The notes below the pieces were generated by a model. It had not been told where the DNA came from, did no database searches, and saw only the letters and a list, made by a program, of their open reading frames with translations. Both the position numbers and the translations under genes were made by a program. A stretch of DNA of 14,029 nt from Flaviramulus sp. (lineage in GTDB: Bacteria > Bacteroidota > Bacteroidia > Flavobacteriales > Flavobacteriaceae): NCBI GenBank assembly GCA_023255235.1, contig JALRJA010000072.1:1-14029 (forward strand), written 5' to 3'. Each line of letters starts with the position of its first letter. Positions within the stretch are counted from its first letter, which is position 1. Positions 1-7,633 of this stretch are shown one piece after another.

Positions 1-120
1 TGTTAAATTTTGACTATTCCCATAAAGGGTTGTAGCTGAAAAATCACCGTAAACAATTGTGTTAGTTGGTATAAACAGATTAGGAGAATTAACATATTCA
101 TCATTGCAACCATAAATTGT
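1..120 (-). other. Inverted fragment: probable lipoprotein N-terminus, open on minus strand only
   Basis: All three plus-strand frames contain stops here, while one minus-strand frame is open for all 40 codons. Read on the minus strand from base 120, it begins TIYGCNDEYVNSPN and ends GNSQNLT at the window edge. I-Y-G-C resembles a Bacteroidota lipobox, and the acidic, Asn-rich stretch after the Cys is typical of a mature lipoprotein N-terminus. LVIVD-repeat proteins of this group normally start with a lipoprotein signal and about 45-60 residues before the first repeat. That is exactly the part missing from the plus-strand gene that starts at the junction. I infer that this is the same gene's 5' part in flipped orientation. 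An unrelated minus-strand gene running out of the window is possible, but minus-strand reading hits a stop at 133-135 before any signal peptide appears. Confidence 0.4.
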
Positions 121-1189
121 GTTAATATATGCTTATCAAGATTATATTTTTGTAACCGATATAGATAAAGGCATACATATAATTGATAATAGCAACCCTA
201 GTTTGCCTGAAACTATTAAGTTTATTGAAATCCCTAAAAACGAAGATATTTCAGTAAAAGATAACTTTCTATATGCCGATAGTGCCACAGATTTATTGGT
301 TTTTGATATTTCTGATATTCAAAATGTGTCTTTAGTAGAACGCTTAGAAGACGTTTTTTATATTTATAATCATGATATTCCAACTGAAGCACAAGTTGTT
401 GATTATCAAAATTTTAATTTTGAAAACGACATCATTGTTGGTTGGACTTTAAATACAGAAAGACGTAAAAAACAAGAAGACAATTTGGTTGATGTGTTTT
501 TTGATGGTGCATTAGCAAACTCTGCTGCCGAGTCTAACGTTGGAACTGGAGGTTCGTTAGCTCGTTTTCAAATAGTTGATAATTATTTATATACGGTTGG
601 TGATTACCAAATGGCTATTTTTAATATTCAAAATTTATCACAACCTGTTTTGGCTAATACTCAATATGCTGGCTGGAATATAGAAACTATGTTTCATGTA
701 GATAATTATTTGTATTTAGGAAGCACTAACGGTATGTATATTTACAGTTTAGAAAACCCATCGTCACCAGAATATATATCAGAATTTACACATTGGGAAG
801 GTTGTGATCCTGTTGTTGTTGACGGTAATTATGCCTACTTAACATTACGAGGTGGTAATGAATGCGGACAACCAGAAAGCGTATTAGAAGTTATAGATAT
901 TAGTGATAAACACAACCCTGTTTTGGCAGCAAGACATCAATTAGAAAACCCTTACGGATTAGGAATTAAAGACAACATGCTATTTGTTTGCGATGGCACT
1001 GCCGGTTTAAAACTATTTAATAAAGCAAACCCTTTAAATATAACGTTGATAAAATCTTTTGAAAATATTGAATCTAGAGATGTTATACCACTTGACGATG
1101 CCCTTATTTTAATAGGAAACAATACTTTGTATCAATATCAATATTTATACAATGATATACAATTAATTAGTACGTTCTTGTTAAATTAA
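119..1189 (+). CDS. LVIVD-repeat surface protein, 5' end missing
   Basis: The product (356 residues from the GTG at 119) is made of LVIVD-type beta-propeller repeats. Units such as GIHIIDNSNPSLP, DLLVFDISD, MAIFNIQNLSQP, MYIYSLENPSSP, VLEVIDISDKHNP and LKLFNKANP recur roughly every 40-60 residues. Two cysteines (229 and 249) flank a conserved-looking segment, HWEGCDPVVVDGNYAYLTLRGG. Family members in flavobacteria are usually exported lipoproteins of unknown function. The GTG start is not credible: an in-frame stop lies at 113-115, there is no signal peptide, and family-like sequence begins abruptly at IYAYQDYIF (from about base 125). The true N-terminus seems to lie inverted in bases 1-120. 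The gene is therefore either cut by an inversion or joined wrongly in the assembly. The family call is fairly firm; the role is unknown. Confidence 0.75.
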   Translation: MLIYAYQDYIFVTDIDKGIHIIDNSNPSLPETIKFIEIPKNEDISVKDNFLYADSATDLLVFDISDIQNVSLVERLEDVFYIYNHDIPTEAQVVDYQNFNFENDIIVGWTLNTERRKKQEDNLVDVFFDGALANSAAESNVGTGGSLARFQIVDNYLYTVGDYQMAIFNIQNLSQPVLANTQYAGWNIETMFHVDNYLYLGSTNGMYIYSLENPSSPEYISEFTHWEGCDPVVVDGNYAYLTLRGGNECGQPESVLEVIDISDKHNPVLAARHQLENPYGLGIKDNMLFVCDGTAGLKLFNKANPLNITLIKSFENIESRDVIPLDDALILIGNNTLYQYQYLYNDIQLISTFLLN

Positions 1190-1212
1190 AAAATTTAAAG
1201 AATAAATTAAAA

Positions 1213-1275
1213 CCATCATAAAGCCCTATTCTGGTAAAAAACTCAGAATAACAGATGCTTTTATGATGGTTTTTT
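1213..1275 (+). terminator. Nested-hairpin terminator after the LVIVD gene
   Basis: The outer stem CCATCATAAA (1213-1222) pairs perfectly with TTTATGATGG (1260-1269) and is followed by a T-run to 1275. Inside it, TATTCTG (1227-1233) pairs with CAGAATA (1244-1250). This gives a two-storey stem about 20 bases past the stop codon. The T-run and placement fit an intrinsic terminator, though the long interior is unusual. Confidence 0.7.
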
Positions 1276-1346
1276 GTTTTTAAAAACACAGTTAAATATT
1301 ATTTTTTACATTTATGCATTCAATAATATTTTAACTAAACCAAAAA

Positions 1347-2126
1347 ATGAATACACTTAAGGAACTATTTGAAAAAATTGATAACGCTAAAGAACTTGAT
1401 TTTGGAACCATTTTCAGTGACTCTATTGAGTTATTTAAAAAAACATGGGTTCAAGGTTTATTACTTCAATTGTTTACGTTAATAATTATGCTACCCATAA
1501 TTATAATTTTTTATATTCCATTAATAGGGTTAATGATAACCCAACAAGAAAATGGAGGGTATTATGACCCAGAACTTTACAACACATTTTTTACAAGCAT
1601 GTCTTTGTTATATGTTTTTGTTTTAGTTGTTGGTGTTGTGTTGCTTAGCACATTATCAGTTGCTTTAAATTTAGGGTTTTTTAGAATAATGAAAAAGTTA
1701 GACCACAACGAACAAGTACTATCAAAAGATTTTTTTTACTTTTTTAAAGCAAATCATTTAGCCAATATTTTAGCTTTAATTTTAATCATGGTTATTATAG
1801 CCATTCCATCTGCATTATTATGTTATATACCGTTAATATACGTTATGGTACCATTGTCTTTTGTTACTGTAATATATGCTTTTAATGAAGATTTAAGTGT
1901 TTTAGATGTTATTAAAGCAAGCTTTAAAATTGGTAATAAAAAGTGGTTACTAACCTTTGGTTTATTAATAGTTATTTACTTATGTGTTGTTTTTTTAACA
2001 ATAATTACCTGCGGAATAGGATCATTATTTTTAAATTCTTTAATGTATCACCCAATTTATTTAGTTTACAAAAAAGTAGTTGGGTTTGATGAAAAAGTAG
2101 ATACAGCCCAAGAGCAAACAGAATAG
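1347..2126 (+). CDS. Hydrophobic multi-pass membrane protein, function unknown
   Basis: The 259-residue product has a short polar N-terminus (LKELFEKIDNAKELDFGTIF) and then several very hydrophobic segments at about residues 36-64, 86-112, 138-178 and 198-230, enough for about six membrane passes. It ends in a charged tail, VDTAQEQTE. The start LDFGTIFSDSIELFKKTW followed by long helices resembles the flavobacterial proteins related to the DUF975/YciC-type or glycerophosphodiesterase membrane-domain families, which are often misnamed beta-carotene monooxygenases. I see no catalytic motif and give no function. The ATG at 1347 follows an A-rich leader and fits. Terminators at 1213-1275 and 2144-2179 make it a single-gene unit. 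I place it in the inner membrane with good confidence; the family link is tentative. Confidence 0.7.
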   Translation: MNTLKELFEKIDNAKELDFGTIFSDSIELFKKTWVQGLLLQLFTLIIMLPIIIIFYIPLIGLMITQQENGGYYDPELYNTFFTSMSLLYVFVLVVGVVLLSTLSVALNLGFFRIMKKLDHNEQVLSKDFFYFFKANHLANILALILIMVIIAIPSALLCYIPLIYVMVPLSFVTVIYAFNEDLSVLDVIKASFKIGNKKWLLTFGLLIVIYLCVVFLTIITCGIGSLFLNSLMYHPIYLVYKKVVGFDEKVDTAQEQTE

Positions 2127-2143
2127 TTTTTTATATTACAAAA

Positions 2144-2179
2144 AAAAAGCCTGTGTTTTTCTTTAAACACGGGCTTTTT
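2144..2179 (+). terminator. Intrinsic terminator after the membrane-protein gene
   Basis: A 15-base-pair stem (2144-2158 with 2165-2179) has one G-T wobble and a six-base loop. The left arm starts in an A-run and the right arm ends in five T, so it could also stop transcription from the other side. It lies 18 bases after the stop codon and separates this gene from topA. Confidence 0.88.
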
Positions 2180-2236
2180 AAATTTTAACACAAAACAGAT
2201 AGTTTATAAAATTAGGAAGTTAAACCTTTTTTCATA

Positions 2237-2244
2237 TACATTTG
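2237..2244 (+). promoter_or_regulatory. Bacteroidota -7 box upstream of topA
   Basis: TACATTTG matches the Bacteroidota -7 consensus TAnnTTTG exactly. It lies 19 bases before the topA start, which implies a leader of about 12-14 bases. No clean TTG is found at the -33 position (TTAGG at 2212-2216 is the nearest), so this is a one-box prediction. The terminator just upstream supports a fresh start here. Confidence 0.5.
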
Positions 2245-2263
2245 TAATCTCAAAAAATCAAGC

Positions 2264-4762
2264 ATGGCTAAAAATTTAGTGATAGTAGAGTCTCCTGCTA
2301 AGGCAAAAACCATTGAAAAATTTCTAGGAAAAGACTACAAAGTTGCCTCTAGTTTTGGGCATATTTCAGATTTACCATCTAAAGAATTAGGAATAGATGT
2401 TACAGGTGATTTTAAACCAAAATATGAAGTCTCTAAAGACAAAAAAGAGATTGTAAAAAAACTAAAAGACTTAGCTAAAAGTGCCGATATAGTTTGGCTT
2501 GCTAGTGATGAAGATAGAGAAGGTGAAGCTATTGCTTGGCATTTAGCCGAAACTTTAAAATTAGATAAAAATAAAACCAAACGCATAGTTTTTCATGAAA
2601 TTACCAAATCTGCAATTCAAAGGGCAATTGAAAACCCAAGAGGAATTGATTATGATTTGGTTGATGCACAACAAGCACGCCGTGTGTTAGATAGAATTGT
2701 AGGCTATGAGTTGTCACCCGTTTTATGGCGAAAAGTAAAGGGTGGCTTATCAGCCGGTCGAGTACAATCGGTTTCTGTTCGATTAATTGTTGAAAAAGAA
2801 CGCGAAATTCAAAACTTTAAACCAGTTCCATTTTATAGAATAGATGCCGAATTTTCAAACGAAAAAGGGCAAACCTTTAAAGCTAAACTTCAAAAAAACC
2901 TAAGTTCAGAAAATGAAGCAGTAACCTTTTTAAACAATAATATTGGTGCAGAATATCAAGTAAGTAACTTAGAAAAAAAACCAGCTAAAAAATCATCAGC
3001 AGCACCATTTACAACGTCAACTCTGCAACAAGAAGCTTCAAGAAAATTAGGATTCTCAGTTGGCCGAACCATGAGTAATGCACAACGCTTATATGAATCA
3101 GGATTAATTACCTACATGAGAACAGATAGTGTAAACCTTTCAGACGAAGCTAGAAACAGTGCTAAAGCCGAGATTATATCAGCATTTGGTTCAAAATACA
3201 GTAAACCTCAAAATTATAAAGGAAAAAGCAAAGGTGCTCAAGAAGCACATGAAGCAATTAGACCAACCGATTTTTCTCTACATTCGGTTAATATAGATAG
3301 AGATCAAGCAAGACTGTATGATTTAATCTGGAAACGTGCCATTGCATCTCAAATGAGTGATGCAGAATTAGAACGCACCAGCTTAAAAATTACAATAAAA
3401 GCATCAAATAGCGTTAATGAAGACTTTGTAGCAAGTGGTGAAATTATAACTTTTGATGGGTTTTTAAAAGTTTATCTTGAAGGCACCGATGATGAAGATA
3501 TGGAGCAAGAAGGTATTTTACCCGATTTAAAAAATGGAGAGACATTACAAAACAAACTCATAACAGCAACACAACGTTATTCTCGACCTCCATCAAGATA
3601 TACTGAAGCTTCCCTAGTTAAAAAATTAGAAGAATTAGGCATTGGGCGTCCTTCTACTTATGCACCTACTATCTCTACAATTATAAACAGAAATTATGTT
3701 GAAAAAGGTTTTAACGAAGGCGAATTTAGAAAATACACCCAATTAGTTCTTCAAAAAAATAATATTAAAACCAATCAATTAACCGAAAAAGTAGGTTCAG
3801 ATAAAGGCAAGTTAGTGCCAACCGATATTGGCATGATTGTAACAGACTTTCTAGTTAATCATTTTGAATACATACTAGATTATAACTTTACCGCAAAAGT
3901 TGAAGCCGATTTTGATGAAATTGCTGAAGGAAATGAAAACTGGACTAAAATGATGAAATCATTTTATAAAGATTTTCACCCTGTGGTTGAAGATGTAAAA
4001 GAAAACGCCGATAGAGAATCTGGCGAACGTATTTTAGGAAATGACCCCAAAACAGGAAAACAAGTGAGCGTTAGATTAGGCAAATTTGGACCAATGGTAC
4101 AAATAGGAACGGTAGATGACGAAGAAAAACCTCAATTTGCCAGTTTAAGCCCAGAACAACAATTAAATACCATTACATTTAATGAAGCAATGGATTTATT
4201 TAAATTACCAAAGCTTTTAGGCGTATTTAAAGAACAACAAATTGAAGTTAATAATGGGCGTTTTGGTCCGTATGTAAAATATGGCAAATCTTTTGTATCA
4301 CTCCCAAAAGGTGTAGACCCTTTAAGTGTTGAGCTAGATGATGCTATTTTGCTAATTAAAGAAAAAGAAAAAGCAGATGCTCCAATATATACCTACAAAA
4401 ACGAGCCTGTAATAAAAGGTAAAGGCCGCTTTGGACCCTTTATTAAGTGGAATAATATGTTTATTAATGTCAATAAAAATTACAATTGGGACGACCTGTC
4501 TGATAATGACATAATTGAATTAATAGAAGACAAACTTCAAAAAGACAAAGACAAAGTAATACACAATTGGGAAGATGCCGGTATTAGAATAGAAAAAGCA
4601 CGTTGGGGAAGACACACCCTTTCTAAAGGAAAAATAAAAATAGAGCTACAAAAAACGGTTGATGTTTCAAAAATAACCTTAGACCAAGCAAAAGCCTTAA
4701 TTCAAGAAAAAGAAGGAACAAAAAAGAAAACAGCCAAAAAGAGAACAACAAAAAAGAAATGA
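2264..4762 (+). CDS. topA: DNA topoisomerase I (type IA), cysteine-free
   Basis: This enzyme relaxes negative supercoils by passing one strand through a transient break. The TOPRIM domain is at the N-terminus: Glu9 sits in NLVIVESPAKAKTIEKF, and the metal-binding Asp82, Asp84 and Glu86 are in the DEDREGEAIAWH motif. The active-site tyrosine is Tyr284, in GLITYMRTDS. The EAHEAIRPTD and RPPSRYTEASLVKKLEELGIGRPSTYA blocks of the type IA core are intact. The C-terminus has no zinc ribbons. Instead, four related units carry RxGxFGP-like cores at about residues 604, 663, 718 and 777, followed by a Lys-rich DNA-binding tail (KKKTAKKRTTKKK). I find no Cys in all 832 residues. It starts at the ATG that follows the -7 box by 19 bases. 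No terminator is visible in the 138 bases after it, so read-through into the next gene is possible. Confidence 0.97.
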   Translation: MAKNLVIVESPAKAKTIEKFLGKDYKVASSFGHISDLPSKELGIDVTGDFKPKYEVSKDKKEIVKKLKDLAKSADIVWLASDEDREGEAIAWHLAETLKLDKNKTKRIVFHEITKSAIQRAIENPRGIDYDLVDAQQARRVLDRIVGYELSPVLWRKVKGGLSAGRVQSVSVRLIVEKEREIQNFKPVPFYRIDAEFSNEKGQTFKAKLQKNLSSENEAVTFLNNNIGAEYQVSNLEKKPAKKSSAAPFTTSTLQQEASRKLGFSVGRTMSNAQRLYESGLITYMRTDSVNLSDEARNSAKAEIISAFGSKYSKPQNYKGKSKGAQEAHEAIRPTDFSLHSVNIDRDQARLYDLIWKRAIASQMSDAELERTSLKITIKASNSVNEDFVASGEIITFDGFLKVYLEGTDDEDMEQEGILPDLKNGETLQNKLITATQRYSRPPSRYTEASLVKKLEELGIGRPSTYAPTISTIINRNYVEKGFNEGEFRKYTQLVLQKNNIKTNQLTEKVGSDKGKLVPTDIGMIVTDFLVNHFEYILDYNFTAKVEADFDEIAEGNENWTKMMKSFYKDFHPVVEDVKENADRESGERILGNDPKTGKQVSVRLGKFGPMVQIGTVDDEEKPQFASLSPEQQLNTITFNEAMDLFKLPKLLGVFKEQQIEVNNGRFGPYVKYGKSFVSLPKGVDPLSVELDDAILLIKEKEKADAPIYTYKNEPVIKGKGRFGPFIKWNNMFINVNKNYNWDDLSDNDIIELIEDKLQKDKDKVIHNWEDAGIRIEKARWGRHTLSKGKIKIELQKTVDVSKITLDQAKALIQEKEGTKKKTAKKRTTKKK

Positions 4763-4900
4763 CGTAGTGTTACCATACCATACTCTTTTCACTACCAATT
4801 AACTATAAAACAGTAACTATTAACGTTTAAGACCCTAAAAATTCATTTTTTCTATTGATATTTGCCTTTACACTTGTTGACTTAAGATTTTTTACCAGTG

Positions 4901-6067
4901 ATGGATTTTAATTTTTTATCTCCCGTTTCAGATTCAGTTTTAGCTCACAATGAGTTGCTTCCCTTGCAATCAATAGGAAAAAAACTTAAAATACACACAC
5001 ACGCTCACGGAATACCCAACCTTGATACTATAGATATTGTACTAATTGGAGTTTTAGAAAACAGAAACCATATCAATTTTATGGGAGAAAACTTTAATTT
5101 AGATGAAATAAGAAAAAATTTTTACAGCCTTTTTCCAGGAAGTTGGAATACTACCATGGCAGATTTAGGCGATATTAATAAAGGCGAAACCACCGAAGAC
5201 ACCTATTTTGCACTAAAAGAAACCACAAAAAACCTACTAAAAAAAAATATTATCCCAATAATTATTGGAGGATCTCAAGATTTAACCTACGCCAATTACA
5301 GAGCCTATGACACCCTAATGCCCATGGTAAATTTAGTAAATATTGATGCTAAATTTAACTTAGGCGATTCGTCTAAATCTATTAAAAATAATAATTTTGT
5401 TGGAAAAATAATTTTAAACAAACCATACAACCTTTTCAATTACTCAACAATAGGATACCAAACATACTTTAACTCGCAAGAAGAAATTGATTTAATGGAT
5501 ACCCTTTATTTTGAGTCGTACAGATTAGGCGAAGTGTCTAAAAATATAGGCATTGCCGAACCAGTAATGAGAGATGCCAACATAGTAAGTTTAGATTTAA
5601 ATGCAATAAAAGCATCTGAAGTGAGTTTAAAACAAAAATTCTCACCAAATGGATTTGATGGAAAAGAAATTTGTGCCATAGCTCGTTATGCCGGAATAAG
5701 TAATAAGGTATCATCTTTTGGAATTTACGAATATAAACCCTCAAATGATGATGCCATAACCGCCATGTTAGTATCTCAAATTGTGTGGTATTTTATAGAA
5801 GGAGTTAATTTTAGAGTTACAGATGATGATTTTTCAGATGAAAAAAACTATCAAAAATTTATAACACTAGTAGATTCAGACGAGTTGGTTTTTTATAAAA
5901 GTAATAAAACAGGAAGATGGTGGATAGAAATACCATTTTTATCAGAAGTTAATAATAAACTAAAAAGACACACGTTATTACCATGCATGCATCAAGATTA
6001 CATAGATGCCTGTAATGAAAAAATACCAGAACGTTGGTTTAAAGCATTTCAAAAAAATTGTATATGA
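4901..6067 (+). CDS. Arginase/formimidoylglutamase-family protein with degenerate metal site
   Basis: The 388-residue product follows the ureohydrolase fold order but has lost most metal ligands. Numbering from the ATG at 4901, the GGDH motif is GGSQD (His replaced by Gln126). The DAHxD motif is DAKFN (Asp149 kept, His to Lys151, Asp to Asn153). The SxDxD motif is SLDLN (Asp232 kept, Asp to Asn234). The Glu in GIYE (277) is kept. Four of the six ligands that hold the Mn pair in arginases are thus changed, so hydrolysis of arginine, agmatine or formimidoylglutamate is unlikely. Annotation pipelines would probably call it formimidoylglutamase. It sits between topA and gldK, and the gldK promoter begins at its stop codon. 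A GTG at 4898 directly precedes the ATG; I prefer ATG. The 138 bases upstream show no clear promoter. I infer a structural or ligand-sensing role, perhaps linked to T9SS or envelope biology; this is unproven. Confidence 0.85.
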   Translation: MDFNFLSPVSDSVLAHNELLPLQSIGKKLKIHTHAHGIPNLDTIDIVLIGVLENRNHINFMGENFNLDEIRKNFYSLFPGSWNTTMADLGDINKGETTEDTYFALKETTKNLLKKNIIPIIIGGSQDLTYANYRAYDTLMPMVNLVNIDAKFNLGDSSKSIKNNNFVGKIILNKPYNLFNYSTIGYQTYFNSQEEIDLMDTLYFESYRLGEVSKNIGIAEPVMRDANIVSLDLNAIKASEVSLKQKFSPNGFDGKEICAIARYAGISNKVSSFGIYEYKPSNDDAITAMLVSQIVWYFIEGVNFRVTDDDFSDEKNYQKFITLVDSDELVFYKSNKTGRWWIEIPFLSEVNNKLKRHTLLPCMHQDYIDACNEKIPERWFKAFQKNCI

Positions 6068-6097
6068 TTGACTAACGAAATAAAAATACTATTTTTG
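6068..6097 (+). promoter_or_regulatory. Candidate main promoter of gldKLMN
   Basis: TTG (6068-6070), 19 bases, then TATTTTTG (6090-6097) fits the Bacteroidota promoter form TTG-N19-21-TAnnTTTG with a full -7 match. The -33 TTG begins immediately after the TGA of the preceding gene. The predicted start near 6104 would give gldK a leader of about 118 bases. Confidence 0.6.
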
Positions 6098-6148
6098 TCG
6101 ATAAAATGTAATTTTTCACTATTAAACAAGTTTTAGTTAAATTAAAAA

Positions 6149-6179
6149 TTGGTTTTTATAAAATATATAAATATGTTTA
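6149..6179 (+). promoter_or_regulatory. Second candidate promoter close to gldK
   Basis: TTG (6149-6151), 20 bases, then TATGTTTA (6172-6179) matches the same consensus except for the last base of the -7 box. It would start RNA near 6186. That makes the ATG at 6189 essentially leaderless and favours the downstream ATG at 6222 for gldK. It is weaker than the promoter at 6068-6097; the two may act in tandem. Confidence 0.35.
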
Positions 6180-6221
6180 CGTTCACAAATGAACCTTACA
6201 ATGATTAACCTCAAGTTTTCT

Positions 6222-7583
6222 ATGGATATTAAGAAGATTATTTTACTAACTACAGTTATAGCAGTATTAGTTGGTTGTGGCTCTAAAGATAGAGGAGAAC
6301 TGGTAGGTGTTAAAGGAAAAAAATGGCATCCCGAAAAACCATACGGTATGGAGCTTATACCAGGTGGTGCCTTTACTATGGGAAAAGCAGACGACGATCT
6401 TGCCGGAGTGCACGATGCACCAGCAAAAACCGTAACTGTTAGAGCCTTTTATATGGATGCAACCGAAATAACAAACAGCAAATACCGCCAATTTGTTCAT
6501 TGGGTAAGAGACTCTATAATTAGAATGAAATTAGCCGTATTAGCCTACGAAATAGGAAAAGTACCCGAAGACGGTGGCATAGGTGAATATGCTTTTAAAG
6601 ATGCAGACACAACCGATATGTCTGTTTACGAAAAGTATATGTTTGAAAACTATACCGGTTTAGGTCCAACAGGCTTTGAAGGAAGAAAACTCAATAAAGA
6701 CATTGATTTAGTTTTTGATACCTCAGATTATCCAGACGAATTCTACACAGAAGTAATGGATACCATGTATTTACCAATGGAAGAATCCTATAATGGCCAG
6801 CGAACATGGGATGTTAAAAAATTTAAATTTCAATACAACTATATGGATATCCAAGAATTGGCTAGAAATAGAGGTATGAAAAGAAAAGATGTTATTAAAA
6901 AAGAAGAAATTGAAATTTATCCTGATACTACCGTATGGATTAGAGACTTTGCCTATTCTTACAACGAGCCTATGCACAACGACTACTTTTGGCACGATGC
7001 CTATAGTGAGTATCCAGTTGTTGGCGTTACCTGGAAACAAGCAAAAGCATTTTGTGAGTGGCGAACCATTAATAAAAATGCCTATCAAAAATCTAAAAAA
7101 GGAGCCTCGTTAGTTAATGCATTTAGGTTACCCTCAGAAGCAGAGTGGGAATATGCCGCTAGAGGTGGTCTACAAGCCGCAACCTACCCTTGGGGTGGAC
7201 CTTACACAAAAAATGATAGAGGTTGTTTTATGGCAAACTTTAAACCCGTGAGAGGTGATTATGCAGCAGATCAAGCTTTATATACAGTTGAAGCAAAATC
7301 ATTTGACCCAAACGATTATAATCTATACAATATGGCCGGAAATGTGGCAGAATGGGTTAATGAATCCTATGACCCATCAGCCTATGAATATACATCAACT
7401 ATGAACCCTAACGTAAATGATAATAATAACAAACGAAAAATTGTGAGAGGTGGTTCTTGGAAAGATGTTGCCTATTTCTTGCAAGTAAGCTCAAGAGATT
7501 ATGAATATGCAGATTCTGCCAGAAGCTACATAGGTTTTAGAACCGTACAAGATTACTTAGGAACACAAATTACAGAGAACTAA
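6222..7583 (+). CDS. gldK: GldK, T9SS/gliding ring lipoprotein
   Basis: GldK (PorK in Porphyromonas) is a lipoprotein that forms, with GldN, the periplasmic ring under the outer membrane in the T9SS. From the ATG at 6222 the signal is MDIKKIILLTTVIAVLVGC, with lipobox LVGC and acylated Cys19. The mature start GELVGVKGKKWHPEKPYGM is characteristic of GldK. The rest is a formylglycine-generating-enzyme (FGE/SUMF1) fold: GGAFTMG, TNSKYRQFVHW, FRLPSEAEWEYAARGG, NMAGNVAEW, GGSW (410-413), GFRT. The FGE catalytic cysteine pair expected just after GGSW is absent (KDVAYFLQVSSRD), so the fold is structural. A large insert at about 100-255 separates the N-terminal FGE part from the core. An in-frame ATG at 6189 adds 11 polar residues before the signal, and I reject it. 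First gene of the operon; gldL follows after 50 A-rich bases. Confidence 0.96.
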   Translation: MDIKKIILLTTVIAVLVGCGSKDRGELVGVKGKKWHPEKPYGMELIPGGAFTMGKADDDLAGVHDAPAKTVTVRAFYMDATEITNSKYRQFVHWVRDSIIRMKLAVLAYEIGKVPEDGGIGEYAFKDADTTDMSVYEKYMFENYTGLGPTGFEGRKLNKDIDLVFDTSDYPDEFYTEVMDTMYLPMEESYNGQRTWDVKKFKFQYNYMDIQELARNRGMKRKDVIKKEEIEIYPDTTVWIRDFAYSYNEPMHNDYFWHDAYSEYPVVGVTWKQAKAFCEWRTINKNAYQKSKKGASLVNAFRLPSEAEWEYAARGGLQAATYPWGGPYTKNDRGCFMANFKPVRGDYAADQALYTVEAKSFDPNDYNLYNMAGNVAEWVNESYDPSAYEYTSTMNPNVNDNNNKRKIVRGGSWKDVAYFLQVSSRDYEYADSARSYIGFRTVQDYLGTQITEN

Positions 7584-7633
7584 CAATAAAAAATCAAAAA
7601 AATAACTAACCAAAAATAAATAACAAAAAAATT

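Noticed and set aside
119..121. GTG as the real start of the LVIVD protein
   Set aside because: It has no signal peptide and an in-frame stop two codons upstream, and family-like sequence starts in mid-repeat. It is the first usable codon after the junction, not a natural start.
1307..1314. TACATTTA as a promoter -7 box for the membrane-protein gene at 1347
   Set aside because: The last consensus base differs and no TTG lies at a proper distance upstream, so in this AT-rich DNA it is not above chance.
2335..2586. Minus-strand open frame inside topA
   Set aside because: It is a shadow of strongly conserved TOPRIM codons; its product is low-complexity Ser/Leu and has no family features.
4857..4876. 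GATATTTG and TACACTTG as promoter boxes for the arginase-like gene
   Set aside because: Each has one mismatch to TAnnTTTG and neither has a -33 TTG at usable spacing.
6189..6221. Upstream ATG for gldK
   Set aside because: It would put eleven extra residues before an otherwise textbook lipoprotein signal, and the nearer promoter candidate predicts RNA starting almost on top of it.
6771..7113. Open frames on both strands overlapping gldK
   Set aside because: They lie in other frames of a clear GldK sequence, and their products look like random translation of AT-rich DNA.
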